DNA of 64,000 nucleotides from Asaia bogorensis NBRC 16594 (GCF_001547995.1 NZ_AP014690.1:2353001-2417000), one strand, 5' to 3'; counted from the first letter of the stretch, positions 35,001 through 45,957 are shown. The notes: generated by a model not told the origin, from the letters alone. Numbers and translations: made by a program.

Positions 35001-38000
35001 ATGTTGCTTTGGGAGCGTCCCGGTCCGGATAACCTGACGAGTTCACGGGTCACCGCAACCCATCCGGCGTTGCACCCCCTGTGCGAAACATTCCCCGACA
35101 TCGGTTTCGCGCTCATTGCTGTCAGCAGCGGTCATGCGCATCTTGTCGCAACGGCACAGGGCGGGGCTGCAACACGCGACGCGATACCGGTATTTCCTGA
35201 TCTCTCACGCGCGACGGGACAGGACTGGACCCGCGAGTCATCCTTCTCAGGCGAGGGTGAGTTTGCCGGCTGGGACTTCTTTCCCTTCGGCACCCCAGTC
35301 GCAGGGCTGATTGCAGCAGCCGCTCGGCAAAACCCTTTATCCCCGCAGCAAAAGCGCATCGTTCAGGCTCATGCCACCCTTCTTGGCACCATAGGCCAAA
35401 GGGACGCGCGTGCCCTCGCTGTGGCAGGGCGGAATGGCACCCTCAATGCCCCATTGCATAAGGCGCCTGTCGTCACACCGGATGCGACGCCCCCTCCCGG
35501 CGAGAACGGTTCACGCGAGGCCATGCTCGGCTTTCTGCTCTGGAATGCCAAGAGTGGTCTGCTGACGGGCGATCCTTATCTCGCGTCTCTTTGTGGCCTC
35601 GATCCTGAAGCCTTGCGTCTCGGTGTCGAATGGCCGGTTTTTCTGGCCTGTTTCCATGAAGATGCTGAAATCCTGCCGGAAACCGATCCTGTCGCATGGC
35701 TGACGAGGGCTGAAACAGGCGATGTAGCCTTCCGGCAGACGGACGGACCGCCGAGAGCCGTTCATATCAGTGTGCATCCCCATCCTGATGGCTGCACCGG
35801 GACGGTCATCGACACCACGATCGATCCGGATGAACGGGCTGCACTGCGCGCCAGCCAGTCTTTCGTCACTTCGCTGCTCGTCAGCGCCAGTGACTGCGTG
35901 AAGATCCTTGATCTCGACGGCAAGATCACCTTCGTCAATCACGGCGCTGTTCTGGTGCTTGGTCTTTGCTCGCCCGCCGACATGCTGGGGGTATACTGGC
36001 CCGATGTGTGGCAGGAGCGCGGGCGCAAGCTCTCGCTGAACGCGATCGACGCTGCCAGGGACGGGCTCACCAGCCATTTCCAGGAATATGTCGAGACGAC
36101 CGATGGGCGCAAACGCCTGTGGGATGTCGTGGTGACACCCATACTTGGCCCCGGGGGCAGGCCAGAGCGTATCCTCGGTGTCTCGCGTGACATGACGGTG
36201 GCCAATCAGGAACACGAGCGCCTTGAGCTTGCACTTGCGGCCGGCACCATCATCGGCATGTGGCTGTGGGACGCCAAACGCCAGCTTGTGACGGGCGATC
36301 TGCGCATGGCGGAGACGCTCCGTCTCTCCCCGGCCCGACTTGCCGAGGGGGTGGCGCTCACGCAATTGCTGGATTGCATCACCCCTGAAGATCGCCCGGT
36401 TCTTCAGGAAGCGCTTGACACCGCATTGCACGAGCGCAAGCCGTTCCGCTGCGAGTTTCGTCTATGCGACGACGGCTCGCGTGCCAGCCGGTGGATCGAG
36501 GCCAATGGCTCGTGCACCTACGACCATAACGGCCAGATCAGTCATTTCCCCGGCATTCTGCTCGATATCGACGCGCCCAAACGCCAGACGCTCAAGCGTG
36601 AGGCGCTGGTGACTTTCGGTGACGAACTGCGCGCGCTGACGAGTGAGGCTGACATTCTGGCGCTTACAGCGCGGACGCTGGGCATGACCATCGAGGCAGA
36701 CCGTTCCGGTTTTGCCGATGTGGATCATGAGCGCGAACTGGCGCAGGTTACAGATTGCTGGCGCCGGGACCCTGAAACCCCCGATGTTTCGGGGCTCTAT
36801 GCCTTCCGGTCCTTTGGCTCCTATATCGATCTGCTCAAGGCCGGTGAAGTTGTTGCCATCGATGATGTCAGGACTGATCCCCTGACTGCTGCGCAGGCTG
36901 CGCAGTTTGCCCCGCTCCAGATCTGCGCCCTGCTCAATGTGCCGATCATGGATAACGGTGTTCTGCAGGCTGTCGCCATCGTCCATTTTGCCCACGCCCA
37001 TTGCTGGGACGACATCACGCTCTCCTTCGTTCGTACGATTGCTGACAGAAGCTGGGCCGCCATACGCCAGATGCGCGCGCAGGAAGCCCTGCGCCGCATG
37101 AACGAAACCCTTGAAGAGCAGGTGCTACGCCGTACGCGTGAACGCGACAGGTTGTGGGCGATCAGCGCCGACCTGCTGGCCCTTACCGATCGTGACGGCA
37201 GGCTGCGCTACCTCAATCCGAGCTGGCAGACCTGCTTTGGGGACAAGGCGCGTGACTGGATTGGCAGCAAGGCCGAGCAGCTGGTGCATCCAGCCGATAT
37301 GGCACGCGCGACCGAGGCCCTTGCCCTGCTGCGCGAGGGCAAGCTCGATCATGGCGTTGACCTAAGATTTCTGCATCAGGATGGGGAATGGCACACATTC
37401 AACTGGTCCGGCTCGACCGAGGGAGAAGACATCTATCTGATCGGACGTGACGTGACCGATCGCATCGCTCTGGAGGATCAGCTTCGCCAGTCGCAGAAGA
37501 TGGAAGCGGTCGGCCAGCTGACAGGCGGCCTCGCCCATGATTTCAATAATATCCTGGCCGGGATCGGGGGCGCACTCTCGCTCCTGACACGTCGTATCGC
37601 CCAGGGACGTACAGAGGGGCTGGACCGTTATATCACGGCGGCGCAAGGTGCCACGGATCGCGCCGCCGCCCTGACGCATCGCCTTCTGGCCTTCTCGCGC
37701 CGTCAGACACTCGACCCGCAACCCGCTGACATCAATATTCTCATCCTCGGGCTTCAGGACCTTATTGCCGGCACAGTCGGGCCAGCTGTCGTGCTCGAAC
37801 TCTGCCTGGACGAAACCATCGGGCCGGCCCTGGTCGATACCAACCAGCTTGAAAATGCGTTGCTCAATCTGTCGATCAACGCCCGTGATGCCATGCCCGA
37901 GGGCGGGCACCTGACGATTGCCACTTCACGCGCCACGCTGGGGGCCCTTCAGGCCGAAGAATGGGGGGTGCGCCCCGGGATCTATCAGGTGCTCTCGGTG

Positions 38001-38633
38001 ACAGATACGGGTGTGGGCATGAGCGCCGATGTCATGGCGCGCGCTTTCGATCCCTTCTTTACCACCAAGCCCTTGGGCAAGGGGACCGGGCTGGGGCTGA
38101 GCATGATCTATGGCTTTGCCAGACAATCGGGGGGACGGGTCAGCATTGCCTCGATCCCTGGTGCGGGAACCTCGGTCCATATCTGGCTGCCCAGCCATGC
38201 CGCCGCCCTGCCCTCGCCTGTCGTCGCGCCTGACCTCTCGCCGGATGGCGACGCCCTGCGTAACCTGCGCGTCCTGTTGGTCGATGATGAGGAGACGCTG
38301 CGCTTTACCGTTCGTGAAACGCTCGAAGACTGGGGCGCCATTGTTCAGGAGGCAAGCGACGGCACGGCAGCCCTCGCCCTGCTCAATGACCGGGAACGCC
38401 TGTATGATGTACTGATTACCGATGTCGGTCTGCCGGGTGGTCTGAATGGACGGCAACTTGCCGATGCGGCGCTCGTGCTGCGGCCATTACTCTCGGTGCT
38501 GTTCATCACAGGCTACGCGGAACAGGCCATATTTGACCGGAGTGGACAGGATGAGAAAATCCATATCCTGCCCAAACCCTTCACCACGGCCATGCTTGAC
38601 GAGAAACTGAGAAACGCCCTCAGGCGCGGCTAG
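35001..38633 (+). CDS. Multi-PAS/GAF hybrid sensor histidine kinase
   Basis: This 1210-residue protein has no clear membrane segment and is probably a cytoplasmic sensor. In order it shows PAS-like regions near 170-280, 287-400 and 405-525, a GAF-like domain near 530-690, a short coiled coil, a further PAS at about 712-822, the dimerisation/phosphoacceptor helix with His846 (GGLAHDFNN), and an ATPase domain ([33 protein letters not shown]). A receiver domain at 1089-1205 has Asp1141 and the conserved Lys in LPKPF. The signal and the partner regulator are unknown, and no response-regulator gene is adjacent. Confidence 0.9.
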   Translation: MLLWERPGPDNLTSSRVTATHPALHPLCETFPDIGFALIAVSSGHAHLVATAQGGAATRDAIPVFPDLSRATGQDWTRESSFSGEGEFAGWDFFPFGTPVAGLIAAAARQNPLSPQQKRIVQAHATLLGTIGQRDARALAVAGRNGTLNAPLHKAPVVTPDATPPPGENGSREAMLGFLLWNAKSGLLTGDPYLASLCGLDPEALRLGVEWPVFLACFHEDAEILPETDPVAWLTRAETGDVAFRQTDGPPRAVHISVHPHPDGCTGTVIDTTIDPDERAALRASQSFVTSLLVSASDCVKILDLDGKITFVNHGAVLVLGLCSPADMLGVYWPDVWQERGRKLSLNAIDAARDGLTSHFQEYVETTDGRKRLWDVVVTPILGPGGRPERILGVSRDMTVANQEHERLELALAAGTIIGMWLWDAKRQLVTGDLRMAETLRLSPARLAEGVALTQLLDCITPEDRPVLQEALDTALHERKPFRCEFRLCDDGSRASRWIEANGSCTYDHNGQISHFPGILLDIDAPKRQTLKREALVTFGDELRALTSEADILALTARTLGMTIEADRSGFADVDHERELAQVTDCWRRDPETPDVSGLYAFRSFGSYIDLLKAGEVVAIDDVRTDPLTAAQAAQFAPLQICALLNVPIMDNGVLQAVAIVHFAHAHCWDDITLSFVRTIADRSWAAIRQMRAQEALRRMNETLEEQVLRRTRERDRLWAISADLLALTDRDGRLRYLNPSWQTCFGDKARDWIGSKAEQLVHPADMARATEALALLREGKLDHGVDLRFLHQDGEWHTFNWSGSTEGEDIYLIGRDVTDRIALEDQLRQSQKMEAVGQLTGGLAHDFNNILAGIGGALSLLTRRIAQGRTEGLDRYITAAQGATDRAAALTHRLLAFSRRQTLDPQPADINILILGLQDLIAGTVGPAVVLELCLDETIGPALVDTNQLENALLNLSINARDAMPEGGHLTIATSRATLGALQAEEWGVRPGIYQVLSVTDTGVGMSADVMARAFDPFFTTKPLGKGTGLGLSMIYGFARQSGGRVSIASIPGAGTSVHIWLPSHAAALPSPVVAPDLSPDGDALRNLRVLLVDDEETLRFTVRETLEDWGAIVQEASDGTAALALLNDRERLYDVLITDVGLPGGLNGRQLADAALVLRPLLSVLFITGYAEQAIFDRSGQDEKIHILPKPFTTAMLDEKLRNALRRG

Positions 38634-38646
38634 CTTCACATACGAA

Positions 38647-38678
38647 GCCGATCGGTTTTGCCCTCCGGGCCGATCGGC
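38647..38678. terminator. Hairpin downstream of the sensor kinase
   Basis: A perfect 9-base-pair stem GCCGATCGG / CCGATCGGC with a 14-base loop lies 14 bases after the kinase stop and before the convergent channel gene. It lacks a U-run, so its role as a terminator is only likely from position. Confidence 0.4.
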
Positions 38679-38841
38679 GCGGAGCGGCCAGATTCCCTGC
38701 GACAAAGCCCCTGCGGCGAGGCGATTTTGTGCCCATCGTCACACAGACCCGTCGTTACAGCGTAACATCTACACGCCCGTCATGCGGCACGGGGCCACCT
38801 GGCCTCAAGGCAGTTCCGAGTAAGCCTGAGGCCGCAACCCG

Positions 38842-41529
38842 TCATTCGGGTCGGGAGGTTGGGACGCGTCCCTCTCGCAATGTGACACCTTCTTCGCCTG
38901 ATCGCCGGTCGTGTTCTGGCCCGTCGCTGCCTCCCATACCTGCCAGCCCCGTAACCTCCACATAGCGCGTTGGATAAGGGAGATGGATATTCCGCGCCTC
39001 GAACGTCTTTTTCAGGCGGCGATAGAATTCACGCTGCACAGGCCAGCGCCCGGAGGTGATTGTCGGCAACGTACCGCGCACCGTGACAGAGGTCTGATTG
39101 AGCGCGTCCACACCCCACATCTGGAAATCGTCGATGATCAGGGCCTTGAAATTCTCATCGGCCCGCATCTCGGCCGTGATATCATTGATGACCTTCACGA
39201 CCTCATCGGTATCCGTCTCATACCCGACCTCGGCCACGATAATGGCACGGGCAAAATCACGGTTGTAATTGATGATCTGACCAAGCGAGCTGAACGGAAA
39301 GATATTCATGGAGCCATCATTGGCACGTACATGAACCGTGCGCAGCGAGAGATGCTCGACCACGCCATAGGTACCGTTGAGCGTGACGGCATCGCCCACC
39401 GTCAGAGCATTTTCCATGAGCAGGAAAATCCCGTTGATGAAATCCTGCACGAGCTTTTGCGAGCCGAAACCCAACGCGACACCAAAGATCGAGGCCCCTG
39501 CGAGAAGCGGGGCAACATTCACGCCGATCTCGCTCAGCACGGTGAGCCCGATGACAGCCACCAGAATGACCATGAGGACGATACGGATCATGGGCTGCAA
39601 TGTGCGCACACGGGCCACCTTGGCCGCACCGTCATCAAGCCCGCCCACCTTGCGGGCATAGCGCTCGAGCATGATGTTGCTCGCCTCCCAGACCACAACC
39701 CCGAGAAGGCAGGCGATGAGCACTGTCATGGATGACGAGGCCAGACGATAGCCAAGCCCACCGGCACCAAACAGGACCTTGATGGGCGCGCCCCAGGCAC
39801 TGGCCAGAGCAAGAACGGTCAGCGCAATGATGATGACAGACGTGACCCGCTGTGCCGGGGCGTAATAGCGGCTGAAGCGTGTCTGTGCATCCTCGCTCAG
39901 CGTGACCCAGCCTGGAGCCGAGCGGAACACGCGTTCCAGCAGCCCGTACAGCACGATGCTGACGCAGCGCATGACCACCAGCGCCACAGCGCTGCGCAGA
40001 AAGAGCTTCCAGATTGCCGCATAACCGTGATGGATTTCCGCCGCCCAGACGAGCCAAAGGCCCATGTCGAAGAAGAGCGCAACCACCCACCAGGTGCGAC
40101 CGAAAAGATGCAACATGCTGGCGCCAAAACCACGCCGTTCCCTACGCGCGCAAAATCGCATGACCTTGGGGCGGCTGCGGATGATCATGACCGCCACCAT
40201 CAGATGCAGAACAAGCGTCAGGATCTTGAGCAGTGCCTCGATCACCCTGTCGGGCAAGCCACAATCATCAAGCGTTTCGAGCGCAGCAGCAGAAATTCCT
40301 GTGGTGAGGATCAGCAGACGCAGCCAGTCGAACAGGAAGCTCGCCGCGGAATCTGAGAGCAGGGCAAGGCGCAGCCAGGGGCGCTGCGGCGCAAGAATGG
40401 TGCGTATGGCAATGATCAGCCCTCCAGCCACCAGAGCCGTCAGGCTCAGCGCACGCAGCAAGGCCGTTGTGAACTCGTCAGCCGCCGGATCGGCAATGAC
40501 GATCAGCAAGGCAATGAAAGGCACAACCAGCACCGGCAGACAGTCAAGCAACAGGCAGAGGAAGCTGTAAGGAAGCCGCTTGAGAACAAGCGTCAGTCGG
40601 GCAAGTGCGCCTTGATGCCGCAAACGCGACAGACGCTCTCGATCCTGCGTATCGGGAATGGGCTTCGCGCCGCTTGAGGGGCCTTCCGTCTGAACGGTCG
40701 GGCGCTCCTGTTCAGGGGGCGAGGCTTCGTCAGCGGATTGCTGATAGGCATCGCCGTGATCCTGCGCCAAAGGCGGCGCATTGTCGGAAAGAGTGGTCTG
40801 GTCAGTGGTGGAGCTTCCGTCGCCCGTCTTCCACTCAGCGTCTCCCCGAGCAGCCTCGTCGGCTGCCTCTTCTGCGGCCTGACGATCATCGATTTCACGC
40901 GCCAGCGCAGAACGCCCCTTGATGCGAGCCAGCGCCTCAACGCGGTTGCGCACCCCCCGTAACAGAAGCCGCAACGCATAAAAGAGACAGGTGCTCACTG
41001 CAGCCAGAATCAGGGCGCGTAGCAGCAGTTTGAGCGATTCCTGACGATCTGCCGGATCGTTGCGCATGTGGCGCCACCACGGCCCAATGGCGCGCACATC
41101 CACGACGGTGCGCAGCAGGCTATGCGCCTGAACACTGGCAGCATGGGTCCAGTCGGAGGCACTGCCAAGCAATTCTGCCCCCAGCCCGTCGGGTTTGAGC
41201 TTCGGACCGGTTTTCTCACCTGTATCGGTCGGATTGGCCGCCTGCTGGGCCTGACTGAGATTCTGCAGTGTCGTCAGGAATTCGCGGCGCTTGGCATCGT
41301 TATTGAGCACCGAAGCGAGTTGCCGCGCCTGATCGGCTGTGATGCGCGGTGCTTCGGGCACTGCCGCAGTGGCTTGCGTCTGGGCGCGCGCGCTCCCTGA
41401 TTGCAAGCACAGACTGCCAACCAGGAGACAGATCAGCAGACACCATGAAAAAGGCCGTCGCGCGGAATACCTGTTTTCGAGTGTCAGGACCGTGGCACCC
41501 GGATTGGGCGCTCGCGAAAGGGACAACAT
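38842..41529 (-). CDS. Large mechanosensitive channel, MscS/MscK type
   Basis: The 895-residue inner-membrane protein has a signal-like N-terminus (PFSWCLLICLLVGSLCLQSG, then SARAQ), a periplasmic domain, about ten hydrophobic segments with a charged cytoplasmic loop (residues about 210-310, rich in Asp/Glu/Gln), and a C-terminal MscS core. The pore region is APLLAGASIFGVALGFGSQKLVQDFINGIF, cited here by its residues GASIFGVALGFGSQ, followed by the beta domain GDAVTLNGTYGVVEHLSLR. It should open under membrane tension to release solutes. ATG 41529 has AAGGAT eight bases upstream; the upstream in-frame codons lack signal character. Confidence 0.88.
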   Translation of the reverse strand: MLSLSRAPNPGATVLTLENRYSARRPFSWCLLICLLVGSLCLQSGSARAQTQATAAVPEAPRITADQARQLASVLNNDAKRREFLTTLQNLSQAQQAANPTDTGEKTGPKLKPDGLGAELLGSASDWTHAASVQAHSLLRTVVDVRAIGPWWRHMRNDPADRQESLKLLLRALILAAVSTCLFYALRLLLRGVRNRVEALARIKGRSALAREIDDRQAAEEAADEAARGDAEWKTGDGSSTTDQTTLSDNAPPLAQDHGDAYQQSADEASPPEQERPTVQTEGPSSGAKPIPDTQDRERLSRLRHQGALARLTLVLKRLPYSFLCLLLDCLPVLVVPFIALLIVIADPAADEFTTALLRALSLTALVAGGLIIAIRTILAPQRPWLRLALLSDSAASFLFDWLRLLILTTGISAAALETLDDCGLPDRVIEALLKILTLVLHLMVAVMIIRSRPKVMRFCARRERRGFGASMLHLFGRTWWVVALFFDMGLWLVWAAEIHHGYAAIWKLFLRSAVALVVMRCVSIVLYGLLERVFRSAPGWVTLSEDAQTRFSRYYAPAQRVTSVIIIALTVLALASAWGAPIKVLFGAGGLGYRLASSSMTVLIACLLGVVVWEASNIMLERYARKVGGLDDGAAKVARVRTLQPMIRIVLMVILVAVIGLTVLSEIGVNVAPLLAGASIFGVALGFGSQKLVQDFINGIFLLMENALTVGDAVTLNGTYGVVEHLSLRTVHVRANDGSMNIFPFSSLGQIINYNRDFARAIIVAEVGYETDTDEVVKVINDITAEMRADENFKALIIDDFQMWGVDALNQTSVTVRGTLPTITSGRWPVQREFYRRLKKTFEARNIHLPYPTRYVEVTGLAGMGGSDGPEHDRRSGEEGVTLREGRVPTSRPE

Positions 41530-41758
41530 CAGGCATATCCTTGCGGAAACAGAAGTTCGGTAATGTATGACCCGCCTATACCGTCCCGACGGATCCGAAC
41601 AATGGCGGATCACGCAATAAATCACCTGACGGGTGAAACACGGGCCCGGGTATCGCTCGTTGCAGTGGGGTCATCGACCTCACGCTTGCCCCCGGAGTGT
41701 GCGGCAGGAGTTTCCGGTGCAGGCCAGGCCGCGAAGCACGGCGTATCACATCATCTGC

Positions 41759-41794
41759 CCGCAACAACCTCGACATGTGTCGGAGTTGTCGCGG
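41759..41794 (-). terminator. Imperfect palindromic hairpin after hemA
   Basis: Blocks CCGC, ACAAC and CGACA pair with TGTCG, GTTGT and GCGG around a two-base centre, with small symmetrical bulges. The element lies 17-52 bases after the hemA stop on the minus strand and before the channel gene start. No U-run follows, so it is a terminator or mRNA 3'-end structure candidate. The remaining bases of 41530-41810 hold nothing else I can support. Confidence 0.45.
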
Positions 41795-41810
41795 GGATGC
41801 GTTGCATCTC

Positions 41811-43031
41811 TCAGGCGGCGTTGGCCAGTTGATGCTCGCGCCACAGCACGGCCAGCGCAGTGACGAGGGAGTCGATATCTTCCTTGGTGTGCAGGGGCCC
41901 CGGCGTGATGCGCAGGCGCTCGGTGCCTCGCGGGACGGTCGGATAGTTGATCGGCTGGATGTAATGACCAAAGCGTTGAAGCAGAGCGTCAGAAAGCGCA
42001 CGGCACCGCGTCGCGTCGCCTACCATGACCGGCACAATATGCGACGGGTTGTCCAGATGGGGGATACCGGCACGGTCGAGGCTTTCACGCAGCCATGCCA
42101 CGGCCTGACGATGCGCCGACCGCTCGCTCTGGCTGTTGCGCAGATGACGGATGCTTGCCAGTGCTCCTGCCGCCACCATCGGGGGAAGCGCGGTCGAGAA
42201 AATGAAGCCTGAGGCGAAAGAGCGCACGAAATCGCACAACGCAGCACTACCGGTAATGTAGCCACCGACCACGCCAAAGCCCTTCCCCAGGGTCCCCTCG
42301 ATGACCGAGAGACGATGCGCCAGACCGCGTTCCTCGGCAACGCCACCGCCCTGATGGCCATAAAGACCAACAGCGTGAACCTCGTCCAGATAGGTCAGGG
42401 CATTGTAACGATCGGCAAGGTCGCAGATCGCCTCAATCGGGGCGATATCGCCATCCATCGAATAGACCGATTCAAAGGCGACAATCTTGGGTGTATCGAG
42501 CGGGATCGCCTTGAGCTTCGCCTCAAGATCCTCGACGTCGTTATGACGGAAAATCATCTTTTCAGCGCGTGAGTGGCGTATGCCCTCGATCATCGAGGCA
42601 TGGTTGGCGGCATCAGAAAGCACGACGCAGCCCTTGAGCCGCGCTGCGATCGTGCCCAGTGTCGCCCAGTTGGAAAGATACCCCGAATTGAAAAGCAGCG
42701 CTGCTTCCTTGCCGTGAAGGGCTGCAAGCTCCTTTTCAAGCGCTACATGCTCATGATTGGTGCCTGAGATGTTTCGCGTGCCACCCGCACCGGCACCGCT
42801 ACGGGCGAGGCTCTCGTGCATTGCCTTAAGCACGTCCGGGTGCTGGCCCATGCCGAGGTAGTCATTCGAGCACCACACAGTGATATCGCGCTTCAGACCG
42901 TGATGGTAGGCGTGGGGAAACTGTCCGGCATGACGCTCGAGCTCGGCAAAATGCCGGTAGCTGCCATCGGCCTTGAGGCCGTCCAGAGCTGTCTGGAAAT
43001 ACTTGTCGTAGACTGTATCCACTTGCGCCAT
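41811..43031 (-). CDS. hemA: 5-aminolevulinate synthase
   Basis: The 406-residue PLP enzyme condenses glycine and succinyl-CoA to 5-aminolevulinate, the first step of heme synthesis in alphaproteobacteria (Shemin route). It shows the N-terminal WCSNDYLGMGQHP, GAGAGGTRNISGT, LDEVHAVGLYG and the PLP lysine Lys250 in EGTLGKGFGVVGG. ATG 43031 has AGAGGGA upstream; the longer in-frame extension to 43151 is out of line with the family. The degenerate EAL gene lies 145 bases upstream on the same strand. Confidence 0.95.
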   Translation of the reverse strand: MAQVDTVYDKYFQTALDGLKADGSYRHFAELERHAGQFPHAYHHGLKRDITVWCSNDYLGMGQHPDVLKAMHESLARSGAGAGGTRNISGTNHEHVALEKELAALHGKEAALLFNSGYLSNWATLGTIAARLKGCVVLSDAANHASMIEGIRHSRAEKMIFRHNDVEDLEAKLKAIPLDTPKIVAFESVYSMDGDIAPIEAICDLADRYNALTYLDEVHAVGLYGHQGGGVAEERGLAHRLSVIEGTLGKGFGVVGGYITGSAALCDFVRSFASGFIFSTALPPMVAAGALASIRHLRNSQSERSAHRQAVAWLRESLDRAGIPHLDNPSHIVPVMVGDATRCRALSDALLQRFGHYIQPINYPTVPRGTERLRITPGPLHTKEDIDSLVTALAVLWREHQLANAA

Positions 43032-43176
43032 CTCGTTATTCCCTCTTGTCTGACCATAGCGCAGAACAGCTAACCGCGTTTCAGGGCAAGTTAAACTCAC
43101 GTTATGGGTGCGCACCCACGCGAAGGGAGACACGGGCGGAACCTGTCGCAACTAGGCCGTTTCGTCCAGCCCTGCT

Positions 43177-44313
43177 TCAGGCGCAGGGCGGCTCTGCTTC
43201 CATCGCAATGCCTTCCAGTTCCGGACACAAGCCACTCATTTCATCAAACCCGGCAGCAAGCGCAAAACCGTAATGCGCAGAACTGGAGATCCGGGCGAAG
43301 TGAGTCCTGATTCCAAGCGCTTGCAGAGCTTCGCATGTGGTAGAGAAAAATCTGGCGGCGATCGGATCGAGGCGCTCCTCGGACTGCCGCTCCTTGTGAT
43401 GGGCCAGCCGCCATAGCCCTGATGGCGCAGAAACCAGCCCGGCTTCGAGACTGACGCCTGCGATCAATCCCGTACCGGCACGCTCACGCAGCAGGGTAAG
43501 GCTCGACACCCCCTGACCGAAACGCCCGACCCATAACTCGACCCCCCAATCGACCAGAACCGCCAGACACAACGCCTCGTCACGCCCTGCGAGCGTAAAA
43601 CGACGTTCATCCAGCACGAGGCGCAGGGCCTGAGGCGAAAAGCCGGTCTCGGCGAAGACCGCCTGCATGGCCAGTACGAAGGGCTCGTCAGGCGACAGAG
43701 GGTCCGTCAGGGTCAGGCTTGCCCTGTAATGCCCTCCAACGGGTGCCATACGACGACAGATCTCACGCAGCACAGCGATATCTGCCTTCGCACTGTCCTG
43801 CCCGTCCTGCAGTGAACGCCGAAAACCCTGGAGGCCCGAAGGCGCGACATCCCAGCCAATGAGCCTGATATGGCCGCCCTTGCGGCCATAGCGACCGGTC
43901 CAGCGCAGCTCAGGTGACCCTGCCCCCGCTCCGGAACGTCGGGCAGGCTGGACGCGACGTCGTGTACGCCCCTCGCCTTCCGACCCGCCCCCCTGCGTCG
44001 GCATTCCCGATGCCGGAAGGGCAGCCACGTGACAGCATTCCGGCGTAAGACGCGGCTCCGCAAGGTCGGCCCGCGTGATATCGGGAAGCACGATGCTTGA
44101 GAGCGTGACGCACGACACCCGCACCCCGGCACGATCACTCTCCGGAAAATCCCTGTCAGGCATCGTCATGGTCGAAAGGCCGGGCTGCACGGCCAGAGCA
44201 CTGATACCCGGCCCTCCTGACAACGCGCGCCCTTCGAGGGCCGCTTTCGAAAGGACGGCACGGCTTTGCCCTGCCACGCCAGGATCGTCGATCGGGCTGC
44301 TATCTCGTGGCAA
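43177..44313 (-). CDS. Degenerate EAL-domain protein
   Basis: The 378-residue protein has an N-terminal part rich in Arg, Gly and Pro without known domain, and from about residue 145 to 365 a fold that aligns with EAL c-di-GMP phosphodiesterases. The catalytic residues are lost: the EAL motif itself is replaced (RLIGWDVAPSGLQGF), the ELTE-type block is LVLDERR, DDFGTGYSS is GRFGQGVSS (263-271), and AEGVE is ARISS (340-344). It therefore cannot hydrolyse c-di-GMP in the usual way and may be a binding or scaffold protein. The frame opens with TTG 44313 behind GAGGAG; ATG 44169 or 44163 would drop 48-50 residues. Confidence 0.62.
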   Translation of the reverse strand: MPRDSSPIDDPGVAGQSRAVLSKAALEGRALSGGPGISALAVQPGLSTMTMPDRDFPESDRAGVRVSCVTLSSIVLPDITRADLAEPRLTPECCHVAALPASGMPTQGGGSEGEGRTRRRVQPARRSGAGAGSPELRWTGRYGRKGGHIRLIGWDVAPSGLQGFRRSLQDGQDSAKADIAVLREICRRMAPVGGHYRASLTLTDPLSPDEPFVLAMQAVFAETGFSPQALRLVLDERRFTLAGRDEALCLAVLVDWGVELWVGRFGQGVSSLTLLRERAGTGLIAGVSLEAGLVSAPSGLWRLAHHKERQSEERLDPIAARFFSTTCEALQALGIRTHFARISSSAHYGFALAAGFDEMSGLCPELEGIAMEAEPPCA

Positions 44314-44663
44314 AGCGGCACAGCTCCTCGCGGCAAGGGTAGGAGGAGGTCATGCTAAAGTGAGAATGATAATATGTTCTTAACGCTTTGCACCTGCCCC
44401 GCGCGCATCTTGCTTTCAAGTGTGCAGCGTAATCGGAGTCAGATGACAAACGGGACTCGATTTCCCGCCGCCATCAGGGCAGAATGAGGAGTGAATCGGT
44501 CCTCTATCAACACCCCCTGACGCCCCTTCAAAACATCACTCTCTGTCTCGCCGGCCCATTGGCGAAATGGAACCGTTTCGCTTCCATTCGATTTTACTCC
44601 TTCTCTCTCCAGACGTTCCCATCCCCCTGCTTCCTTTCGCTCCCCCATTTCAAGGACGAGACC
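44314..44663. other. Divergent intergenic region between EAL-like and MFS genes
   Basis: These 350 bases separate divergent starts. On the plus strand AGGAGGAGGTC precedes a three-codon frame ATG CTA AAG TGA at 44352, and directly after it lies a Fur-box-like element. The second half is C-rich with no clear promoter. In-frame codons from 44484 precede the MFS start but do not look like protein. Confidence 0.4.
44362..44380. promoter_or_regulatory. Weak Fur-box-like element
   Basis: GAGAATGATAATATGTTCT matches the classical 19-base Fur consensus at 12 positions, almost all in the left half (GA.AATGATAAT). It could control either divergent gene. The right half is poor, so the site may equally be a chance AT-rich promoter segment. 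Confidence 0.28.
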
Positions 44664-45926
44664 ATGTCGGCCTCCGCCCGCCAATCCTACCTGTCCCAGA
44701 TCCTCACCTACCCCCCGCTGATCGCGCTCAAACCCTTCTGGCGCGTCACCTTCGCCGCTTTCCTCGGCTGGTTTCTCGACGCCTTCGACCAGACAGCACT
44801 GCTGCTCACCCTGCCCGACATCTCCCATGATTTCGGGGCCACCATCAGCGCCATGGGCACGGTACTTCTGGCGCAAAGCATCGGGCGTGCCGTTGGCAAT
44901 ACCGGGTGGGGATGGCTGGCAGACCGTTACGGGCGCCGTCTGGCGTTTTTGCTGGGTGTGTTGTGGTTTGGCGTGTTTTCTGCGGCCACAGGATTCTCTC
45001 ACAGCCTGATCAGCCTGATTGTCATCCAGTTCCTTTTCGGCATCGGCTTTGGCGGTGAGTGGACGGCCTCCGCAGCACTCCTGATGGAGAGCGTACCCGG
45101 CAAAAGCCGCGCCATGGCCTCGGCCATCATGATGTCGGGTTACGAACTCGGGTTTCTAGCTGCGACCGCAGCCCAGGCGGTCATTCTGCCGCATTACTCG
45201 TGGCGCCTGCTGTTCTTTATCGGGCTGGCGCCCGCCGTGCTCGCCCTCTTCATACGCTGGGGCGTTCAGGAAAGCCCGGTATGGACGCTCAAGCAGGAGC
45301 GTCAGAAGGGGCTCAATGGCGCGGCACCCCAGCCCAAGGCCAAATTCATCCTGACGCTGGCGGCCGTGCAGGCCATTGCGCTCATGTCGTTTCTGGAGTT
45401 TCAGAAGGCCGCCATCTACAGCCTTTATCCAACGATCCTGCGCAATGTTCATCACCTGACGCCGGCGCTCGTGTTCTGGCCAATCGGCTGTTTCTGTATC
45501 GGCTCGCTGGTGGGCAAGCTGTCCTGCGGGGCGCTGGCCAGCCGCTTCGGCGATCTGCGCGTGATTATCGGCACATTGCTTGTGGTGATCCTTACAATCT
45601 ATCCTTTCCTCAGTGCGGAGACCTATCCCGTTCTGCTGGTATCGGCCGTGATCATGGGGCTTGCTGCCTCGGGCGTCTTTGCCCTTGTGCCGCATTATCT
45701 CGCCAAGCGCTTCCCTTCGGACACGCGCAGCTTCGGCATGGGGCTGAGCTATGCCATTGGCTCGCTTGGGCAGGGGCTTGCAGGCAAGCTTGTTCCGGTA
45801 TTCGGGCGCAATCTCGGCCTTCCGCTGTCGGCACAGCTTTTTGTTATTGGGTCCAGCGTGATCGTGGGCGCCATTGCGTGGGCAGAGCCGGACGAGCTTC
45901 CGGGCGAAACGATGGAAAACGAATAG
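44664..45926 (+). CDS. MFS transporter, sugar/carboxylate:H+ symporter type
   Basis: The 420-residue inner-membrane protein has 12 hydrophobic segments. LGWFLDAFDQTALLL in the first segment and the loop motif GWGWLADRYGRRLAFLLG are typical of major facilitators. FGIGFGGEWTASAALLMESVPGKSR is characteristic of the lactate/sialate/shikimate (JEN-NanT-ShiA-like) group. The substrate is probably an organic acid, but this is family-level inference only. ATG 44664 has AAGGA upstream. It is monocistronic and ends at a strong terminator. Confidence 0.85.
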   Translation: MSASARQSYLSQILTYPPLIALKPFWRVTFAAFLGWFLDAFDQTALLLTLPDISHDFGATISAMGTVLLAQSIGRAVGNTGWGWLADRYGRRLAFLLGVLWFGVFSAATGFSHSLISLIVIQFLFGIGFGGEWTASAALLMESVPGKSRAMASAIMMSGYELGFLAATAAQAVILPHYSWRLLFFIGLAPAVLALFIRWGVQESPVWTLKQERQKGLNGAAPQPKAKFILTLAAVQAIALMSFLEFQKAAIYSLYPTILRNVHHLTPALVFWPIGCFCIGSLVGKLSCGALASRFGDLRVIIGTLLVVILTIYPFLSAETYPVLLVSAVIMGLAASGVFALVPHYLAKRFPSDTRSFGMGLSYAIGSLGQGLAGKLVPVFGRNLGLPLSAQLFVIGSSVIVGAIAWAEPDELPGETMENE

Positions 45927-45957
45927 CGTAGCGCCCTGCCCTCATACGATCAGACAT

